Shown here: piece after piece, positions 45,301 through 55,493 of the stretch | Layout of the letters: each line of letters opens with the position of its first letter | Position numbering within the stretch: position 1 is the first letter of the stretch | Translations under genes and position numbers: made by a program | Source: DATFVJ01 sp963851085 | GTDB lineage: Bacteria; Actinomycetota; Actinomycetes; Streptosporangiales; Streptosporangiaceae | Length of the DNA stretch: 64,000 bases | Assembly: GCA_963851085.1 (NCBI GenBank) | Contig: CAWKNX010000015.1 | Span: 1-64,000 of the forward strand | Direction: 5' to 3' | Notes under the pieces: model-generated | What the model was told of the DNA's origin: nothing | Database searches by the model: none | The model's input: only the letters and a program-made list of their open reading frames with translations

Positions 45301-45503
45301 CGGTAGAGCGCGTCGTCTTCCCGCTGCCAGCGGCTACGCCGCTCCTGGACTTCCTCTTCGGTCAGCGCCTGGCCAGCCAGCCGCTCATATTCCGCATCCG
45401 CTGGCCCGATCTCCACGTAGGCCTGCCCGATGACACGGCCGCCATCGCCGATCGCGGTCCGTGGCACCTTCAGGTTTCCGTTTGGGAGCCGTATGACGAA
45501 CAT
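45195..45503 (-). CDS. small hypothetical protein next to zincin gene
   Basis: A 102-codon frame whose first 75 residues look genuine (MFVIRLPNGNLKVPRTAIGD, AYVEIGPADAEYERLAGQAL, TEEEVQERRSRWQREDDALY). The rest (from STASRWRRWP) is arginine-rich and probably past the true end. It begins 13 bases after the end of the zincin-like gene on the same strand, so the two may form an operon. No known family is recognised with certainty. Confidence 0.5.
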   Translation of the reverse strand: MFVIRLPNGNLKVPRTAIGDGGRVIGQAYVEIGPADAEYERLAGQALTEEEVQERRSRWQREDDALYRQFLEFRSTASRWRRWPGSGVRPAAASVGACRCGA

Positions 45504-45515
45504 TGCCCGATCATC

Positions 45516-46887
45516 CTAGATGCCGTAGCGGCGATTGAAGAAGAGCATCACGTTCAGCGCTGTCCTGGTTTCCCCGCCCAGCATGTTCGACGAGCGCTGG
45601 GCGCTGCCGTGAAGCGATCGCGGCGAACGCGTCGGCGAAGAACTCCCGGCGTCCAAGGCCGTTGGGCTGGCGGTGGAAGTCGCTCATCAGGTGAGGAACA
45701 CACTGGTCATAGAGCGTACGGAACTCGGCGCGGTCGGAAAGCCACTGGCCAGGAGTGTCGATGTCGTCGAGGGCATGGCCGATCTCGTGGCACATCACAT
45801 CAGGGTGTCGGCGATGGCTGAGCCCCGACGACGATCTTGCGCCCACCATACGCTCCGGCGCAAACGTCCCAGGTCGCCCGGCCCGCTGGCAGCGGCACGC
45901 CGCGCAGGTGCTGCATATCGTCGAGGTCGGGAACTCCGCCAGGCCCGACGAAGATGCCCTCAATGCCCAGCGGCGAGTTTTGTCTTTCAGCTTCGCGGGA
46001 AGCTCGGCCAGGCGGTCGATCGCGCGCACGATCTCCGCCGGTGGCGGTGCGGAAGCGTCCCACTGCCGGTGCAGGACGCTTTCTAGGCTGCCGCAGTGCT
46101 GACGGCCATCCGCGTGATAACGCTCGTCTGGCTGACGCGGTGCGGCATACGGAAGGCCCACGGCCGCGGTCGGCCTGCCGTCGCGACAGCCGCGCGGCAT
46201 GGTGTCCCGTCCGCGCGACGTCGGGGCCTGCCGGGCGAGTTGCTGCGCCGAGCCGGCCGGATTGCCTGATCTCGTACCAGGGCCGTTGCAGCGCGGCATC
46301 CCGGCCGCCGCGTCCCGCAGGCCCACGCCGGGCGTCGGTGCGCCCGGCCTTACCGGTGGACTGCCTGTCACGAACCGGTGAGGTGAAGGGCTCGCCTGCG
46401 TACGGGGACTCGCGCACGCGCGCCCTGCGCGCCACCAGAGCTGTGACGTATGCCGCCGGGATGCCCCTGGGCGCCGTGTCCCAGGGCGCCGGATCCAAGG
46501 GCTGCGGAGCCCCGGGCGCGGACGGCGCGGGACCTCGGGGCGCCGGATCTCCGGGCGCAGCGTCCCCCGGCGCGGGACCCCCGGGCGCAGGAGCCCCGGG
46601 GAGCGGGACCCCACGGCGCAGGAGCCCGGGGAGCGGGATCCCACGGCGTGGGGGCCCCGGGCGCGGGACCCCACGGCGCGGGATCTCTCGGCACTGGACC
46701 GGGCGCCGGCCGAGTCCGTCGCGTGCCGGATCCTGACGCGGGGTGCCTCCGGCGATCTCCTGACCGGTGACGCGCGGACCGTCGGCCGGACGGCCGGCGG
46801 TACACCCGGTCGCGTCCGGCTGGATCGCCCGGCGCGGCCATTGCCGTCCGTGCGGGAACCGACCGGGCGGTCCGCCGCGCAAATCAC
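45516..46887 (-). CDS. Pro-rich protein with lethal-factor-like zincin domain (frameshifted)
   Basis: The C-terminal part is a metalloprotease-like domain: IEGIFVGPGGVPDLDDMQHL, then the zinc site MCHEIGHALDDID (HExxH near 45780), then GRREFFADAFAAIAS with a candidate third ligand, and in a third frame MLGGETRTALNVMLFFNRRY ending at TAG 45516. Frame changes near 45990, 45830 and 45590 are needed. This matches the layout of ATLF-like zincins related to anthrax lethal factor. Upstream lies a helical part (CGSLESVLHRQWDASAPPPA) and a Pro/Ala/Gly repeat region (46480-46700). The N-terminus is unresolved; one frame stays open to 47401. No signal peptide was identified. Target unknown. Confidence 0.6.
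46480..46700 (-). repeat. in-gene Pro/Ala/Gly-rich tandem repeats
   Basis: Imperfect 12- to 24-base repeats built on GATCCCGCGCCGTGGGG, read on the minus strand as DPAPWGPAPGAPTPWDPAPR and PAPGGPAPGDAAPGDPAPRG in two frames. The region would be an extended linker before the zincin domain. All frames are open on both strands because of composition, so the boundaries are approximate. Confidence 0.6.
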
Positions 46888-47504
46888 GTTCCACCCAGCC
46901 TGGCCGTCCGTCGCGGCTGGCCGGTGCCCAGGCGCTGGTCCTGCGTCCGACCGGCGGACCGCGCCCAGGCCCGGTCCCCCAGAGACCCGGCCGCCGCGAC
47001 TGCCTCGTGTCGGCGGGCCGTCGCCTGCCAGATGATGCCGCCGAGGCGGTCAGCCGCGTCGCCGCGACGGTCAGCGGCGCCTCCTGCCTGGTCGGCTGGG
47101 TGCCGCAGACCGATCGGCGGCTCTGCCCAGCCGATGCCGGCCGGATCCCCGTGCCCGGTCTGCGGTCTCCCCGCCATGGCCCTGTTCCGGTTCGCGAGAA
47201 CGCCAGAAGCGATCGAAAAGCCGGAAACGCACGTTTCCCACTCCTTGCTTCGACGCGCCTGATCAACGCGTCCGGACCCGTCAGCCTCCCGTCCGCGATC
47301 CCGGGATCCAGTCGGTGCCCGCACCCTCGCAAGCTCTGCATACCACCCGGCCCGCGAGCGGCCTGGCCGCCAGCGTACGACGAAATCGGTGACACCGTCA
47401 CCTCCAGTGATCAAATATGACGGCGCGCACTGCAGTGCTCGTCCGGTCGACAATCCGCTTCATTCCGGGCGCAGGCCCCCCTGCCTGCCAGCTAGGCTGC
47501 CGCC
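46888..47504. other. low-information region upstream of zincin gene
   Basis: Several long frames are open on both strands, but all are Arg/Pro/Gly-rich with no motif, so none is annotated. Part may be the true N-terminus of the zincin protein. The 47395-47415 patch (GATCAAATATGA) is the only AT-rich point and may be a promoter. Confidence 0.35.
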
Positions 47505-47735
47505 ATGCTCCTGTTGGGTGCCCTAGTTGCCCTGCTGGCGGCTGGAGTCTGGCTGTGCTGCCTGGTGGACATACTTCTCACCTCCAGGTCAGGCTGCCGT
47601 CACCTGCCGAAGCCGGTCTGGCTGGCGATCGTCGCGCTGACGTTCGTCGTAGGTGCCATAGCGTGGCTGCTCCTCGGACGCCGCCGCCGTGGCCGGCCAC
47701 GGTTCGTCGACCGCCGCGATGCCGCGGCGCCGTGA
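47505..47735 (+). CDS. PLDc_N-type small membrane protein
   Basis: Seventy-six residues with two membrane helices (LLLGALVALLAAGVWLCCLV and PVWLAIVALTFVVGAIAWLL) joined by a short DILLTSRSGCRHLPK loop and ending in a basic RRRRGRPRF tail. This is the phospholipase D-nuclease N-terminal (PLDc_N) pattern, here without any catalytic domain. Such genes often lie near cytochrome c maturation genes in actinobacteria. Function unknown. Confidence 0.75.
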   Translation: MLLLGALVALLAAGVWLCCLVDILLTSRSGCRHLPKPVWLAIVALTFVVGAIAWLLLGRRRRGRPRFVDRRDAAAP

Positions 47736-47944
47736 CCGCCGTTCCACCAGGGCCGCGCGGACCAGCGGACCGCGCTGGCACGAAGCAGGCACCCGGCGGG
47801 GCGCGGAAGGCCGGTCGGCCCGGACGACGATCCTGAGTTTCTCCGCGCGCTCGATCACCTGATCCGTGGCCACCGTGACCCGGGCCACGACCTGTGACCG
47901 GGGCGCTTGCCCGGAGCCTCCCTGGATCCTCTTGAGCCAGCCTC

Positions 47945-49039
47945 TCAGCTGATGCCGGCGTAGGAGTGCAGGCCGGTGATCCAGAGGTTGACGCCGATCA
48001 GGTTGAACATCAGGCAGCCGAAGGCGACGAGCTGAACGACCGCTGCCTTCCTGCCACGCCAGCCTGCGGTAGCCCGGGCGTGCAGGAACCAGGCATAGGC
48101 CACCCACGTGATGAAGGCCCAGGTCTCCTTGGGGTCCCAGCCCCAGTACCTGCCCCATGCCTGGTCCGCCCAGATAGCGCCCGCGATGATCGCGAATGTC
48201 CAGACCGGGAAGCCGAACACCACGGTCCGGTAGGCGAGCCGGTCGAGCACCTCCGGTCTCGGCAGGCGCCGCATGATGCCACCGGGCGGCGAGCCGGCCG
48301 CGACCCGGGCGGCATTGCGCTCAGCCAGCAGGTACATCACGGTCGTCGTGGCCGCCACAATGAAGATCCCGGACGAAATGATCGCCGCCGTCACATGGAT
48401 CGCGATCCAGTACGAATGCAGCGCGGGCATCAGCGGCCCGGCGGCCGTGTACAGCACCGTCGCGCACAAGCCCAGCCCGAGCACGACCGGGACCATCACG
48501 AACAGCCCAAGGAAGTACGCGCGGTAGCGCAGTACAAGCACGAGGAAAACGATCACCGCACCGCACGTGATCGCCGTGACGAACTCGTACATGTTGCCCC
48601 ACGGCATGCGGTGCGCGGCCAGCCCACGGGTCAGGATGCCGACGACATGGGCGGCCAGGCCGATTGCGGTGAGCGCGATCGCGGCGCGGACCCACGGCCC
48701 AGCGCCGGGGCGCCCGGCGGTCGCGTGCACCGCGCCGCTGGACGTTCCGCTCGAGGCTGCGCCGCCTGTTTCGCCCGCGGCGGCGGACGCGGGCCGTCCC
48801 GGCGGACGCGGGCGGCCCGGCCGGACGCGGGCGGCCCGGCCGAAGTGGCTTGACCGCTGCGCAGGGCAGCCGAACCGGCCAGCGCGAGTTCGGGTTCCCG
48901 CCGTGTCACGGTGGCCTTGGTCCGGCGCCGCCCGTAGGCGAGATCACCCGCGTAGGCGACCATGGCGAGCGAGTAGATCACTACGGTGAGCCAGCAAGAG
49001 ATGATCACTTAGCCTGGCCATGCCGACGTTGACGGGCAC
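47945..49039 (-). CDS. ccsB: cytochrome c biogenesis protein CcsB/CcsA (frameshifted N-terminus)
   Basis: Haem-handling membrane subunit of System II cytochrome c synthase. The C-terminal 260 residues are clean and carry WADQAWGRYWGWDPKETW, the tryptophan-rich WWD haem motif, with conserved histidines (MPALHSYWIAIHVTAAIISS; LAAHVVGILTRGLAAHRMPW). The first helix WLTVVIYSLAMVAYAGDLAY is in another frame, with shifts near 48995 and in the Gly/Ala-rich linker at 48735-48790. Start taken as GTG 49039 (VPVNVGMARLSDHLL). ResB lies immediately upstream. Confidence 0.88.
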
Positions 49040-49044
49040 GAGCC

Positions 49045-50881
49045 TCACTTCCTGTCTTCGCTTGTCGTAGCTGACTCGTCCTGCGTCACCGGTCCACCTG
49101 CCGCAGGCTGCCGTTGCCCCGTGCGCCGCGCGCAGCGCCGCCTCAAGCGCGGCGTACTCCTCCTCGAAACCACCCGCCACGTCGGACCGGGCGAGGCCGC
49201 CGAACTCCACTTCGGCGCCGCCAGCCGGGTCCGCGCGGCCAGCCACGTCCGTGCCGTCAGCCACGTCCGTGCCGGCTGTGCCATCCGTTCCGTGCGTGCC
49301 GGCTGCGCCATCCGTTCCGTCGGTGCCGTCTGTGATCCCGTCCGCAGGACCACCGGCCCCCGCGGGACGCACCCGCACGAACAGCCGGCGCCTGCGGACA
49401 AGGAAGGAAAGCAGCAGACCGAAAATGGCCGCGATGGCGGAGATCAATGCGGGAACACGGCCTGGGTCGTAGGTGACCTGCACACTGATCCACTGCCGGT
49501 ATCCAGTGAATGTGAGGGTGCCGGCGCCGTTAGGGAGTTTCATCGACTGCCCGGGAAAGAGCGGCCGCGGGGCGATCGGCAGCCGCCGCATGCCGCTGGT
49601 CTGCAACTGGTACACCGACTGCGGCGCGCCGGAGTCGAGGCCAAGGTTGCCCGCGTAGGAGACGAGGCTGACCGCCGGGTTCAGCGGCGCAGGGAAGGCC
49701 GAGCTGAGCTGCCCGTCGAGGGCCACCTCCGTGGGCAGGAATACGCCGATGAAGCCGAGTTGCTGCGGCTGCGCATCCGGAACCTTGATCACGCCCTCGG
49801 AGGTGAAGTTGTTGTCTCCGGCGGGCAGGAACGGAACCGCCTGCTGCAAAGCCACGTGGCCATGGCCGTCGGTGATCCGGAACTGCGGTGCGTAGCCGTG
49901 GCCGATCAGGTACACCTTCGCACCGTCGACGTTCAGCGGATGGTTGACCTGCAGGGCATAGTGGCGCATGGGGCCGCCAGGCTGGGCCTGGTAACGGATC
50001 GCGGCGGCGAACGACGCCGGCTCGCCGCGCAACGGGCCGGACGGGATGTAGCTCGCGGTGAACCTGTCCAGCCAGACAGTGAAGGGCTGCAGGTCACCCG
50101 GCGCGACGGCGCGGCCCGGATGGTACTGGTCGTAGGCCGCGACCGTGTTGGCGAAGCCATCACCCTCGGTGAGGAGAATGTCCGCCTTGTAGCCGAACAC
50201 CGCGCCGAGCCCGATCGCGGCGAGCAGCGCGAGCAGCGCGATGTGGAACAGGAGGTTACCTGTCTCGCGCAGATAGCCTTTCTCCGCCGCCACCCAGCCG
50301 TCGCCGGTCCGCAACCGGAATCTCTTGCCGGACAGCAGGCGGGTCGCGGCCGCCAGTGCCTCGTCCGGCGCCAGCGGTGTCCGGTACGACGACCCGAACG
50401 GCAGGCGGGCCGGATGCCGCGGCGCGGCGGGCGGCTTTGCGCGGGCCGACACGGCCAGGCGGAACGCGCGCGGCAGCACACAGCCCGCGAGCGACGTGAA
50501 GAGCAGCAGATAGATAGCGGCGAACCAGGGCGCGGCGAAGACGTCGAAGAACGACAGCCTGTTCAGCAGGGGCCCGAGAAGCGGATGCTGGCTGATGTAC
50601 TGCTGCACCTTGACCGGGTCGATGCCGTTCTGCGGGAGCATCGAACCAGGCACGCTGGCGAGGGCGAGCAGGAAGAGCAGCACGAGGGCCGTACGCATCG
50701 AGGTGAGCTGGCGCCAGCACCAGCGCAGCCAGCCCATTATCCCGAACGGCTTCGCGGGCTGGCCCGCCGTTTCTTCCTGCGGGCCGTCGTTGAGCGCGTC
50801 CTGTGGCGCATTCTTGAGCGCGTCGGGCGGCGCGTCCGGCGTGACCGAATCGGCGGCGCCTGCGGTTCTGGCGGTTGTCAT
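49045..50881 (-). CDS. resB: cytochrome c biogenesis protein ResB (frameshifted tail)
   Basis: Partner of CcsB in System II. N-terminal LRWCWRQLTSMRTALVLLFL, LASVPGSMLPQNGIDPVKVQ, two further helices, a large extracytoplasmic domain and a last helix (PALISAIAAIFGLLLSFLVR) fit the family. The cytoplasmic tail contains DGTDGTDGAAGTHGTDG-type repeats from 9-base tandem repeats at 49215-49340. Near 49090 a frame change is needed to reach the stop after DESATTSEDRK at 49045; without it the frame runs into ccsB. It begins 4 bases after resA ends. Confidence 0.88.
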
Positions 50882-50885
50882 AGGG

Positions 50886-51533
<648 letters not shown>

Positions 51534-51789
51534 TAGATGATCTCCTACAGGCGGTAGTTCTCCGCCCTATTGTGCCGGTCGGGTCAGCAGCGCCGGACAC
51601 TGGGCCGGCTGTTCGCGCCCGGCGCTGCGGCGGCGCTTTCTGCCTGGCAGTTCGTGTCCGCGCCGGCCTTCACGACCTGCCGTGGAGCGCGGGCTGCTCA
51701 GGCGCGGGGAGGTCCGGGCGCCCGCTCGGGCGCGTCCGGGGGCTCAGACGCCGGCCCACCGGACGCCCTGCCCGGGCGCGTCGGGAGGC

Positions 51790-52428
51790 TCAGGCTCCGG
51801 GGACGTCCGGACGCCTGCTGGCCGGGCCGGCCGGCTCACAGTAGCTAACGCTGACGATCCTGTCGCCCTGGTACGTGAAGCTGGTGAGGCTGGCCAGCCC
51901 GCACTGCCGACGCCCGGGGTTGTGCCAGAGCCGTACCTCTTCGACCGAGCGCCGCGCTATCCAGATCGGCAACTGATGGCTCACGCAGACCGCTTCGTGG
52001 CCGCGTGCCGCGTCCCGTGCGGTGGCCATCACCGCGAGCACCCTGACGGCGATTTCGCTGTACGGTTCCCCCCACGAAGGGCGGAACGGGTTGCGCAGCA
52101 TCAGCCAGTGCTTCGGGCGGCGCAGTGAACCTTCGCCGACCCCGAAGGTGAAGCCCTCGAAGTGGTTGCCCGCCTCGATCAGCCGATCGTCGATGACGAC
52201 GGGCAGGCCGAACTGCTCGGCCACCGGCTCAGCCGTCTCCCGCGCGCGCTCCAGCGGCGAGGAGAACACGGCCGTGATGTCGCGTGCGGCGAGATGACGG
52301 GCGACCACCTTGGCCATCAGCAGGCCCTCGGCCGAAAGGTGGAAACCGGGCATCCTGCCGTAGAGCACCCGGCGCGGATTGTCGACCTGTCCGTGCCTGA
52401 GCAGGTGAACCACTGTCGTATCGCTCAT
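51790..52428 (-). CDS. histidine phosphatase (phosphoglycerate mutase-like)
   Basis: A 212-residue phosphohistidine enzyme. The catalytic RHG motif is in VVHLLRHGQVDNPRRVLYGR, the second histidine in EAVCVSHQLPIWI, and the acid donor near DDRLIEAGNHFEG. The broad-specificity (GpmB/PhoE-like) branch fits better than glycolytic GpmA on length. In actinobacteria the gene usually lies between hemL and resA, as roughly here. Substrate unknown. Intact. Confidence 0.88.
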   Translation of the reverse strand: MSDTTVVHLLRHGQVDNPRRVLYGRMPGFHLSAEGLLMAKVVARHLAARDITAVFSSPLERARETAEPVAEQFGLPVVIDDRLIEAGNHFEGFTFGVGEGSLRRPKHWLMLRNPFRPSWGEPYSEIAVRVLAVMATARDAARGHEAVCVSHQLPIWIARRSVEEVRLWHNPGRRQCGLASLTSFTYQGDRIVSVSYCEPAGPASRRPDVPGA

Positions 52429-52881
52429 GTCGTGGTCAGCCTACCGGCCGGCCTGCTGGCGGGCCGGTCGGCAGGTCGGCTGACTTGCCGGCGGGCAGGC
52501 CGCCTTGCGGGGCCTCCGGCCCACCCGGCTGGCCCGGCTCTCCGGTCCTTTCGACCGTTTCGGCCCTGCGGTTCCGCCTGCCGCCCGCCAGGACGCGGAT
52601 CCGGGTTAGGGTGTCAAAAGCACGCGGTTGCGCCTAGGGTTCCGCGCCAGGTCCGCTCGATGACACACAACCAGGGCCGGGCGGGCTGGACCGAGCGGCG
52701 CCAGGAACCGTCCTCGCTCCCCGGAGCACCCGGGGATCCGGGGTCGCCCCGTGAAAACCCCATGCGGGGTTCGGGGTCGCCCGCCGGACTGCCGATGACG
52801 GCCCACACCTCACGGGAGAAAAGCCTCGAGGGTCCCAGTTCGCTGTGCCCGAAATGGGCCTGACCGGACAGGAGACCGCCC
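52429..52881. other. intergenic region before DMT transporter
   Basis: No gene is supported. Bases 52460-52510 hold CCGGCNGGCNGGCCGG-like direct repeats. GGAG at 52869 is the ribosome-binding site for the GTG start at 52882. Confidence 0.4.
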
Positions 52882-53751
52882 GTGAGCCTGACCGCACTGA
52901 TTCTGATCGCGATCGCCGCCGTCGCCCACGCCAGCTGGAATCTGTTCAGCAAACAGGCCGCGACGGCGGGGACGATCGCGTTCGTCTGGATGGTTACCGC
53001 GCTCGCCACAGTGATCTACGCGCCCATCCTCGCCGTCGACCTCGGTGTGACACATCCCCACCTGCGCGCCCTGGCGTTTGTGTTCCTGGCGGGCACCGCA
53101 CTGCTGCACATCGGGTACTTCCTGACCCTGCAGCGTGGCTACACATCAGGGGACCTCTCACTCGTCTACCCGCTCTCGCGCGGCAGTGGGCTGCTGATGT
53201 CCAGCTTCATCGCGATCCCGCTGTACGCCGAGCATCCAGGACCGGCCGGAGTCGCGGGAATCCTGCTGATCTCGGGCGGAGTGATCGTGCTCAGCCTGCC
53301 GGACCGCGGCGATGGTGGGCTGGCACCGTCCGGCGCCGCACTCAGATACGGCCTGATGACCGGGTTGTTCATCGCCGTGTACACGCTGTGGGACAAGTAC
53401 GCCGTCGCGAACCTGCACATTCCGCCGCTGCTGGAAGACGTGGCGGCGGGCGCCGGGGTCGCCCTCGTGCTCGCACCGCTGGCGATGCGCAACACCGGGC
53501 GGCTAGCGCTGCTATGGCGCGAGCACCGCGGACAGGTCCTCGGTGCGGCGATCCTGTCGCCGCTCGCGTACATTCTCGTCCTCACCGCCCTGGTGTTCAG
53601 CCCGGTGAGCTCGATCGCACCGGCCAGGGAGGTCAGCGTTCTGGTCGGGGTTCTGCTCGGCCGGCGCCTGCTCGGCGAGCAGAACCTCGGCCGGCGCCTC
53701 GCGGCCGCCGCCGCGATCACGGCCGGTGTCGCCGCCATCGTGGTCGGATGA
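52882..53751 (+). CDS. EamA/DMT-family transporter
   Basis: A 289-residue membrane protein with ten helices in two EamA halves. The first half begins ILIAIAAVAHASWNLFSKQA, the N-terminal pattern of drug/metabolite transporters, and the second holds YGLMTGLFIAVYTLWDKYAV. SSIAPAREVSVLVGVLLGRR near the end is the conserved loop that leads to the last helices. The GTG follows a GGAG site. Substrate unknown. It stands alone between minus-strand genes. Confidence 0.85.
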   Translation: MSLTALILIAIAAVAHASWNLFSKQAATAGTIAFVWMVTALATVIYAPILAVDLGVTHPHLRALAFVFLAGTALLHIGYFLTLQRGYTSGDLSLVYPLSRGSGLLMSSFIAIPLYAEHPGPAGVAGILLISGGVIVLSLPDRGDGGLAPSGAALRYGLMTGLFIAVYTLWDKYAVANLHIPPLLEDVAAGAGVALVLAPLAMRNTGRLALLWREHRGQVLGAAILSPLAYILVLTALVFSPVSSIAPAREVSVLVGVLLGRRLLGEQNLGRRLAAAAAITAGVAAIVVG

Positions 53752-53847
53752 TGGCCCTCGCACGTTCCCCCGGCCGGGCCAGCACAGCCCCTGCCCGACC
53801 CCTAGCAAGATCCTCTGACAAGACCCTGGCAAGGCACCCTGGCAAGA

Positions 53848-53927
53848 CCCACCCGCCCATGGGGGCGTTGCCCTACTGATGATTCTGGCGGGTTGTCAAG
53901 GGGAATGGAATGGGTGAGGCGGATTCT
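53848..53927. repeat. dispersed intergenic repeat, copy 2
   Basis: Aligns over about 80 bases with 15867-15947, keeping CCCACCCGCCCAT, TTGCCCTACTGATGAT and TTGTCAAGGGG with the same spacing. It lies between the 3' end of the DMT gene and the hairpin at 54048. Not coding. Confidence 0.7.
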
Positions 53928-54047
53928 GTGGATAACCGAGCCCAAGCGTCGTGGAAGATGTGCATGGACTCGGAGTCGCCACTGGATTCAGCCCGCAATT
54001 CGTGACGAATCCCGCGCGCAGGCCAGTTTGGCGCCGCCCGCCCAGGC

Positions 54048-54114
54048 CCGCTTTCATGATCACGGTACTTTTTCTGCAAATGCTTCCGGAAAAGTACCGC
54101 GATCATGAAAGCGG
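54048..54114. repeat. 25-bp inverted repeat (long hairpin)
   Basis: The left arm 54048-54072 (CCGCTTTCATGATC...GTACTTTT) and right arm 54090-54114 (AAAAGTACC...ATGAAAGCGG) match in 24 of 25 positions, with a 17-base loop. It lies after both the DMT gene and, on the other strand, hemL. It may be a terminator or a small mobile repeat. A partial third arm lies near 56708-56737. Confidence 0.7.
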
Positions 54115-54182
54115 TGTGCCGACGCGCCTGACCGGGCGCGGCCGCCACGAGCCGCGTGCTGAGGAGAAAGCCGCGGGCCAGT

Positions 54183-55493
54183 TCAGCCGAGGGCTCGCGC
54201 GGCGGCCTTCGCGGCACCGGGGAGCGCGGCGGCGACCCGCTCAAGTGCGGCGTCGTCGTGTGCAGCGGAAAGGAACCACACCTCATACGGCGAGGGCGGC
54301 AGATACACCCCCGCGTCGAGCATGGCGTGAAAGAAAGCGGCGTAAGCGGCGCCACTTTGCGCCCGCGCACCGTCGAAGTCACGCACCGGGGCTGCGACGC
54401 CAAGAAAGACGGAGAACAGGTTCCCCGCGGTCTGGACGCGATGCGGCACGCCCGCGGCAGTCAGCGCCTCACCGGCAAGGGCGGCCACCCGCGCCGCCGC
54501 GCGATCGACCTGCCCGTACACCTCAGCCGTGCATTCCCGCAGCGTAGCGAGGCCAGCCGCGACCGCAAGCGGGTTACCCGACAGCGTCCCCGCCTGGTAC
54601 ACCGGCCCCACGGGTGCGAGCCTGTCCATAATCTCGGCGCGGCCGCCGAATGCTGCCGCTGGCAAGCCACCGCCCATCACCTTCCCGAACGTCATCAGGT
54701 CCGCCGCGACGCCCTCGCGCCCGTACCAGCCCGACCGGGTCACACGGAAACCCGTCAGGACCTCGTCGAGCACAAGCAGCGCCCCGTGCTCGGCGCAGAG
54801 CGAGGCGAGCAGCCTGTTGAAGCCGGTGGCAGGCGGTACGACACCCATATTCGCCGGGCACGCTTCCGTGATCACGCAGGCGATCGCGGCGCCGTGGCCC
54901 GCGAAGGCGGCGCGCAGCGCACCCGGATCGTTGTACGGCAGCACGATTGTGTCCGCGGCCGCGGCGCCTGTCACCCCAGGGCTTTCCGGCAGGCCGAAGG
55001 TGGCCACCCCGGAACCCGCAGCGGCCAGCAGCGCGTCTACGTGCCCGTGGTAGCAGCCCGCGAACTTCACCACCTTGGCCCGCCCGGTCCAGCCGCGGGC
55101 CAGGCGGACCGCGGACATGGTGGCCTCGGTGCCCGAACTCACCAGGCGGACCTTCTCGACCGGGGTACGCCTGATGATCTCCTCAGCCAGTTCGACCTCG
55201 CCAGGGGTCGCCGTGCCGAACGAGGTTCCGTGTTCCGCCGCGCGTGTCACCGCGCTGACCACCGCTTGATGCGCGTGCCCGAGGATCAGCGGGCCCCATG
55301 AGCAGACGAGATCTACATAGGTGCGGCCGTCCACGTCGGTCAGGTACGGGCCGCGCCCCGACACCATGAACCTTGGCACACCGCCGACAGCACCGAACGC
55401 CCGCACGGGCGAATTCACGCCGCCCGGCGTGACCGCCGCGCCGCGGCGGAAGAGTTCCGCCGAGTGGTCCGCCGGGTGCTCGTCCGGTGTCAC
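54183..55493 (-). CDS. hemL: glutamate-1-semialdehyde 2,1-aminomutase
   Basis: PLP enzyme that makes 5-aminolevulinate from glutamate-1-semialdehyde, the step after HemA. Its substrate is thus supplied by the hemA gene at 60.6-62.0 kb. The PLP lysine is in LMTFGKVMGGGLPAAAFGGR; GGVNSPVRAFGAVGG at the start, YVDLVCSWGPLILGHAH and SSGTEATMSAVRLARG are family signatures. 436 residues, intact. The start overlaps the end of the prim-pol gene by four bases. Confidence 0.95.
   Translation of the reverse strand: MTPDEHPADHSAELFRRGAAVTPGGVNSPVRAFGAVGGVPRFMVSGRGPYLTDVDGRTYVDLVCSWGPLILGHAHQAVVSAVTRAAEHGTSFGTATPGEVELAEEIIRRTPVEKVRLVSSGTEATMSAVRLARGWTGRAKVVKFAGCYHGHVDALLAAAGSGVATFGLPESPGVTGAAAADTIVLPYNDPGALRAAFAGHGAAIACVITEACPANMGVVPPATGFNRLLASLCAEHGALLVLDEVLTGFRVTRSGWYGREGVAADLMTFGKVMGGGLPAAAFGGRAEIMDRLAPVGPVYQAGTLSGNPLAVAAGLATLRECTAEVYGQVDRAAARVAALAGEALTAAGVPHRVQTAGNLFSVFLGVAAPVRDFDGARAQSGAAYAAFFHAMLDAGVYLPPSPYEVWFLSAAHDDAALERVAAALPGAAKAAARALG

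Noticed and set aside
46767..47420. 217-codon plus-strand frame and several minus frames
   Set aside because: All frames are open on both strands because of base composition; none shows a motif.
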